Shown in pieces: positions 61,096 through 64,000 of a stretch of DNA of 64,000 nt (position 1 is its first letter; the number at the start of each line of letters is the position of its first letter). Where the stretch lies: positions 57,228 through 121,227 of the forward strand of contig NZ_FNBE01000022.1 in assembly GCF_900102195.1 (NCBI RefSeq), given 5' to 3'. This DNA comes from Pseudonocardia oroxyli. Lineage in GTDB: Bacteria > Actinomycetota > Actinomycetes > Mycobacteriales > Pseudonocardiaceae. The notes below the pieces were generated by a model. The model was given only the letters and a program-made list of their open reading frames with translations, searched no databases and was not told the origin of the DNA. The translations under genes were made by a program, and so were the position numbers.

Positions 61096-61320
61096 AGGTC
61101 GCCTCCCGCTGCACGGTAACGTGCATCACTCATCTGATGCCTCCTGTTGGCGAGGCCGCCGCCAGGCCAGCCCTGTTTCCGGGTTCACCTTTCGACTACC
61201 AAGTAATAAGCGCGATTAGAACTCCATCACTGCTCGCAGATTCGAGACTACAGCTCAGTTAGTCACACGCGTCTTCACTTTTCTTCATAGGAGCCAATTC
61301 GATCTGACTTTGCCTGGCAG

Positions 61321-61539
61321 TCAGTCGGACACTCTCGCGTATCCAAGCACCGCGACTTTGATTTCTTCCCCGACCTTTGGCCATTCTGTCGCAGGCAAAT
61401 TTAGGTCGTGGATATTCAGGTCGTCAATGTAGCCGTACCACCCGCCAGACATCTGGACCCGAATGCCGCCGTACGGAGGATAGGAAACCACCGTCGCCCT
61501 GGTCACGGTTCCCCGAGGCAGTCTATCCACGGTCATCAT
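61321..61539 (-). CDS. Small S1-like domain protein, putative immunity
   Basis: 72 residues. R-G-T-V-T-R-A-T-V-V-S-Y-P-P-Y-G-G and G-Y-I-D-D-L-N-I, then W-P-K-V-G-E-E-I-K-V-A-V-L-G-Y fit a compact OB/S1-like fold common in orphan immunity genes. Its start codon lies inside the first copy of a 29-bp tandem repeat. Confidence 0.6.
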   Translation of the reverse strand: MMTVDRLPRGTVTRATVVSYPPYGGIRVQMSGGWYGYIDDLNIHDLNLPATEWPKVGEEIKVAVLGYARVSD

Positions 61540-61571
61540 CCACGAGGCAGTCTATCCACGGTCATCATCCA
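61514..61571. repeat. 29-bp perfect tandem duplication at a start codon
   Basis: Two adjacent identical copies of a 29-bp unit (61514-61542 and 61543-61571) beginning CGAGGCAGTCTATCCACGG. The unit contains the ATG of the S1-like gene. Because 29 is not a multiple of three, the second copy puts a second ATG out of frame. It is a recent slip or duplication. Confidence 0.9.
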
Positions 61572-61639
61572 CTCCATGGGAATCTCCGGAATCGATTGGT
61601 ATCGCTGAAGGCTCGGCTATAGCTGATGTATTCGGCGTC

Positions 61640-61877
61640 ATCGTCCGCATATCCCCCCTCCAGGATGTCCACGTCTCCCCGCTCCGCCATTCCGCGAAGT
61701 CATGACGCGGGAACATCGACCCTGAAGCCTACATCGTGAGTGCCCCCGTGAGTCTCGAGGTACATGGGTGCAGTCTTTGGGTTCCCGAAGTTTGCACCAC
61801 TGTCCAGCCGTCGCCGCCTGCTTCGTTGTACCCCCTTCGATAACGGGGGTCGGACGATCGTCGACCACCAATGTCAA
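61640..61877 (-). pseudogene. Degenerate toxin-tail/immunity remnant
   Basis: The minus strand reads T-K-Q-A-A-T-A-G-Q-W-C-K-L-R-E-P-K in one frame (61770-61830), similar to G-R-R-L-P-G-R-W-R-T-L-R-D-L-K at 62337-62397. In another frame it reads E-T-H-G-G-T-H-D-V-G-F-R-V-D and, after a TGA, R-G-D-V-D-I-L-E-G-G-Y-A-D-D-D. No intact gene can be built. It looks like the end of a toxin tip followed by a dead immunity gene. Confidence 0.5.
61770..61830. repeat. Degenerate ~61-bp direct repeat, copy 1
   Basis: Similar over its whole length to 62337-62397, including CCCGAAG, CACC-TGTCCAG versus CACC-GTCCAG, and GTCGCCGCC versus GTCGCCCGCC. Each copy stands just before (on the minus strand) an immunity-type remnant. 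I interpret them as leftovers of homologous toxin ends used in tip/immunity exchange. Confidence 0.6.
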
Positions 61878-62288
61878 CTCTCTCCACCAGCTTCAACCTG
61901 GCCGCCATTAACGCGGTCTAAATACCAGACATGGTGGGGCTCAACGAGACGGCCGGTCCGCACGAGTTGGCCACAATGCAATCTGATCTCGTCGACGGAT
62001 GGTCGAGCACCATCCGATTCCACGGAGAAGTGATCTTGAAACTTCCAAGGATCGAAATCCTCAAGGCCCTCGTACAAGTCGACTTCGACTACGCGTCCAC
62101 CCGGAATCACGAACCGACATCCCGCACCGTGAAAGTCGTACTCAAGACCACCTTCAAGGCGCCCGGACTTCTCAATTTCGCGCCGCCTGTACTGTCTCCT
62201 GAGGTCGGCGACACCCTCCGAACGAATAGCGAGCGAGAAGCGTTCGCACGGCCATCAGTCCTTCGAGGCAAATCTCCACCTCGTTCAC
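61874..62288 (-). pseudogene. DUF6896-type immunity gene, frameshifted
   Basis: GTG 62288 starts N-E-V-E-I-C-L-E-G-L-M-A-V-R-T-L-L-A, parallel to N-D-V-E-K-Y-L-D-A-L-G-R-V-R-R-S-L in the intact gene at 60558. The rest, I-E-K-S-G-R-L-E-G-G-L-E-Y-D-F-H-G-A-G-C-R-F and F-D-P-W-K-F, is in another frame. One frameshift near 62230 disables the gene. Confidence 0.72.
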
Positions 62289-62336
62289 GCCGATGCATCT
62301 CACTTGTAGCCGATCCCTCGGGGCCTCTTGATGGAT

Positions 62337-62397
62337 GCGGTCTTCAGGTCCCGAAGTGTGCGCCACCGTCCAGGCAGTCGTCGCCCGCCTAGTTGCA
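62337..62397. repeat. Degenerate ~61-bp direct repeat, copy 2
   Basis: Partner of 61770-61830, same orientation. It precedes the DUF6896 remnant on the minus strand. Confidence 0.6.
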
Positions 62398-62520
62398 ACT
62401 CTCGGGGAAGTCTTGCTCGTCAAGGCCGTCCTCTGGTGCACTAATTCCGCTCTCCGGTCAACCGAGACCCACACCCCAGAACCAGACGAGCATCGCGGCG
62501 CCTAAACGTGCACACGCGAA

Positions 62521-62997
62521 CTAGCTCTTGCCGGTCTCGTAGAGGAGCATGCCAGACCTTTCCCCATCTGCAAGATATTCGGCGACAATGCTGGCATGCG
62601 CCTCATCACGTGCGTCAACTGCCAGAAGGCTCGCCGATGACCATTCATAGATGGATTGCAGAGACTCCAGCCCCCGCACGATTTCGTCCCTGAAGACCAG
62701 ATTCGATCGCTCAAAGAAGACTCGGAACACATATCGTCCGGATGGAGAGAGAACCGACCGCACTAAGCTCGAGTCGTCAACTTCCACCACGTCACCTAGC
62801 GCTAGATCGTAGACGAAGAACGGAATGCAGCACAGCTCGAACTGATCGGCACCAATCCTGCGAGCCCACAGCTGCTCGGTGGCGATGTCTGTGCCATCCA
62901 GTTGAACCTCTGCTGCGATCAGATGGTTGGACCGCGCTCGCCAAACCGGGTCTCGATGCACTGCTTCGCGTACAGCCACTAGTTTAACCTCCACCAT
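62521..62997 (-). CDS. DUF4265-containing putative immunity protein
   Basis: 158 residues. E-Q-L-W-A-R-R-I-G-A-D-Q-F-E-L-C-C-I-P-F-F, L-A-L-G-D-V-V-E-V-D-D and Y-V-F-R-V-F-F-E are the DUF4265 pattern found beside polymorphic toxins. It is the first gene of the orphan array in transcription order. Confidence 0.78.
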   Translation of the reverse strand: MVEVKLVAVREAVHRDPVWRARSNHLIAAEVQLDGTDIATEQLWARRIGADQFELCCIPFFVYDLALGDVVEVDDSSLVRSVLSPSGRYVFRVFFERSNLVFRDEIVRGLESLQSIYEWSSASLLAVDARDEAHASIVAEYLADGERSGMLLYETGKS

Positions 62998-63067
62998 GCT
63001 GGCGGCCAGGCGCCGCGATATCCGGGGGGACTGCCCAGACTCTGGTTGACCCGTATTGGGTAGATGA

Positions 63068-63303
63068 TCAGGCCGCGTGAGCGGCTGAGGCGAGTATCTC
63101 GAACTCGACTGGGGTGAGTCGGCCGAGGCTGTCCTGGCGTCTTCGACGATGGTGGGTGGACTCGATCCAGGTCACCATCGCGAGCCGAAGCTCGTCGCGG
63201 GTCGACCAGTGTCGGCGGTTGAGCACGTTCTTCTGCAGCAGGCTGAAGAAGGACTCCATCGCGGCGTTATCGGCGCAGGTCTCGACTCGGCCCATCGACG
63301 GGA
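63068..63303 (-). pseudogene. IS3-family transposase (OrfB), C-terminal remnant
   Basis: About 78 residues containing A-A-M-E-S-F-F-S-L-L-Q-K-N-V-L and the tail T-H-H-R-R-R-R-Q-D-S-L-G-R-L-T-P-V-E-F-E, the end of the DDE integrase of IS3 elements including the final Glu. The upstream part is replaced at about 63303 by the IS256 element. Confidence 0.85.
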
Positions 63304-63340
63304 CTGTCAACTGTCCGGTGTAACTGGGGTTGGTTGAGGG

Positions 63341-64000
63341 CTATCGGCGTCCGGCGGACAGGCGTCCGTCGAAGGTGATGTCGAAGGCGTTCAGGGCTGG
63401 TTTCCAGCGGATCGCCCAGCGGCGTTGCCCGGCGCCGGTGGGGTCGAGGCTCATGATCGCCATGTAGACGCACTTGAGCGCAGCGGCCTCGTTCGGGAAG
63501 TGCCCGCGCGCCTTGACCGCGCGGCGGATCCGAGCGTTCACGGACTCGATGGCGTTGGTGGTGCAGACGATCTTGCGGATCTCGACGTCGAAGTACAGGA
63601 ACGGCACGAACTCCGCCCACGCGTTCTCCCACAACCGCACGATGGCCGGGTAGCGCTCGCCCCAGGTCTCGCAGAACTCGAGGAACCGCTCGGTGGCCGC
63701 GGCCTCGGTCGGAGCGGGAGCGGTGTAGACCGGCTTGAGGGCCTTCGCGACGGCCTCGTAGTGCTGGCGCCCGGCGTAGCGGAAGCTGTTGCGCAGCAGG
63801 TGCACCACGCAGGTCTGGGTGATCGTCTGCGGCCAGACCTGCCCGATCGCCTCCGGCAGCCCCGTCGCAGACGACCATGAGCACGTCACCGACGCCGCGG
63901 TTGCGGATCTCGGTCAGCACGTGCAGCCAGTACTTCGCACCCTCCCCACCGGCGGCGGGGTCACCGGCCCACAGGCCCAGGATGTCGCGCTGCCCGTCGA
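63341..64000 (-). pseudogene. IS256-family transposase, frameshifted, continues past window
   Basis: The minus strand at the edge reads L-G-L-W-A-G-D-P-A-A-G-G-E-G-A-K-Y-W and G-D-V-L-M-V-V-C-D-G. At about 63863 the frame breaks, because a few bases of the expected C-D-G-L-K-G-L-P-E-A-I segment are missing. It resumes as L-P-E-A-I-G-Q-V-W-P-Q-T and continues to the end with H-L-L-R-N-S-F-R-Y, N-A-I-E-S-V-N-A-R-I-R-R and R-W-A-I-R-W-K-P. It differs from the copy at 41173-42101. Insertion into the IS3 gene seems to have occurred near 63303-63310. Confidence 0.85.

Overview
The window is high-GC actinobacterial DNA. Frequent GTG starts, strong third-position GC bias, SARP, ROK, HxlR and LAL-type LuxR regulators and an SCO6880-type conjugation locus all fit a Pseudonocardia-like member of the Pseudonocardiales. 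The genus is an inference. No rRNA, complete tRNA or CRISPR array was seen.

Bases 1-14,600: the end of a 3-dehydroquinate synthase-type gene, two large ATPase regulators on the minus strand (LuxR/LAL and SARP), then a plus-strand operon with overlapping start and stop codons. The operon encodes an oligopeptide/nickel-type ABC importer (lipoprotein, two permeases, fused double ATPase), an acyl-CoA-dehydrogenase-like flavoprotein, a luciferase-like (LLM) monooxygenase and a QsuD-like quinate/shikimate dehydrogenase. It ends against a convergent HxlR regulator.

Bases 14,600-32,080: an organosulfur-type accessory region. It holds six more LLM flavin monooxygenases (SsuD-like, NtaA/SnaA-like and others), a second transporter-binding lipoprotein, a DAO-type FAD oxidoreductase, an MFS exporter and an OsmC protein. 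At least three broken LLM genes and a broken HxlR gene lie between them. Four transcription units begin with a very short ORF bearing an R-R-H-V-D-L-like motif and late cysteine codons, ending 38-50 nt before the first gene. Two of these sit directly behind minus-strand S-box SAM riboswitches whose P1 stem runs into the leader's Shine-Dalgarno. I infer that SAM and cysteine status are both sensed, and that the enzymes scavenge sulfur from organic thio compounds or sulfonates imported as peptide-like substrates.

Bases 32,080-47,800: mobile DNA. A plus-strand conjugation operon (MinD-like, pilin-like, TrbL/VirB6-like, SCO6880-like, VirB4-like, VirD4-like, DUF4913, lytic transglycosylase) starts next to a truncated copy of its own membrane gene and ends at the 3' half of a tRNA-Pro(TGG)-like sequence. 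Beyond it are decayed IS256, IS110/Nudix, tyrosine integrase and phage terminase remnants. They surround an intact, AT-richer STAND NTPase-TPR gene with its own leaderless-type promoter, a candidate phage-defence gene.

Bases 48,000-59,860: a complete Tad/Flp pilus locus (lipoprotein, secreted protein, CpaB, TadZ, TadA, TadB, TadC, small Flp-like protein, three TadE/TadG-like pseudopilins, a LysM-BTAD membrane protein, prepilin peptidase) in one tightly packed operon.

Bases 60,000-64,000: an AT-richer orphan immunity array from a polymorphic toxin system (DUF6896 twice, Imm26, S1-like, DUF4265), with recurring degenerate spacer segments and no toxin. It is followed by IS3 and IS256 transposase remnants at the window edge.
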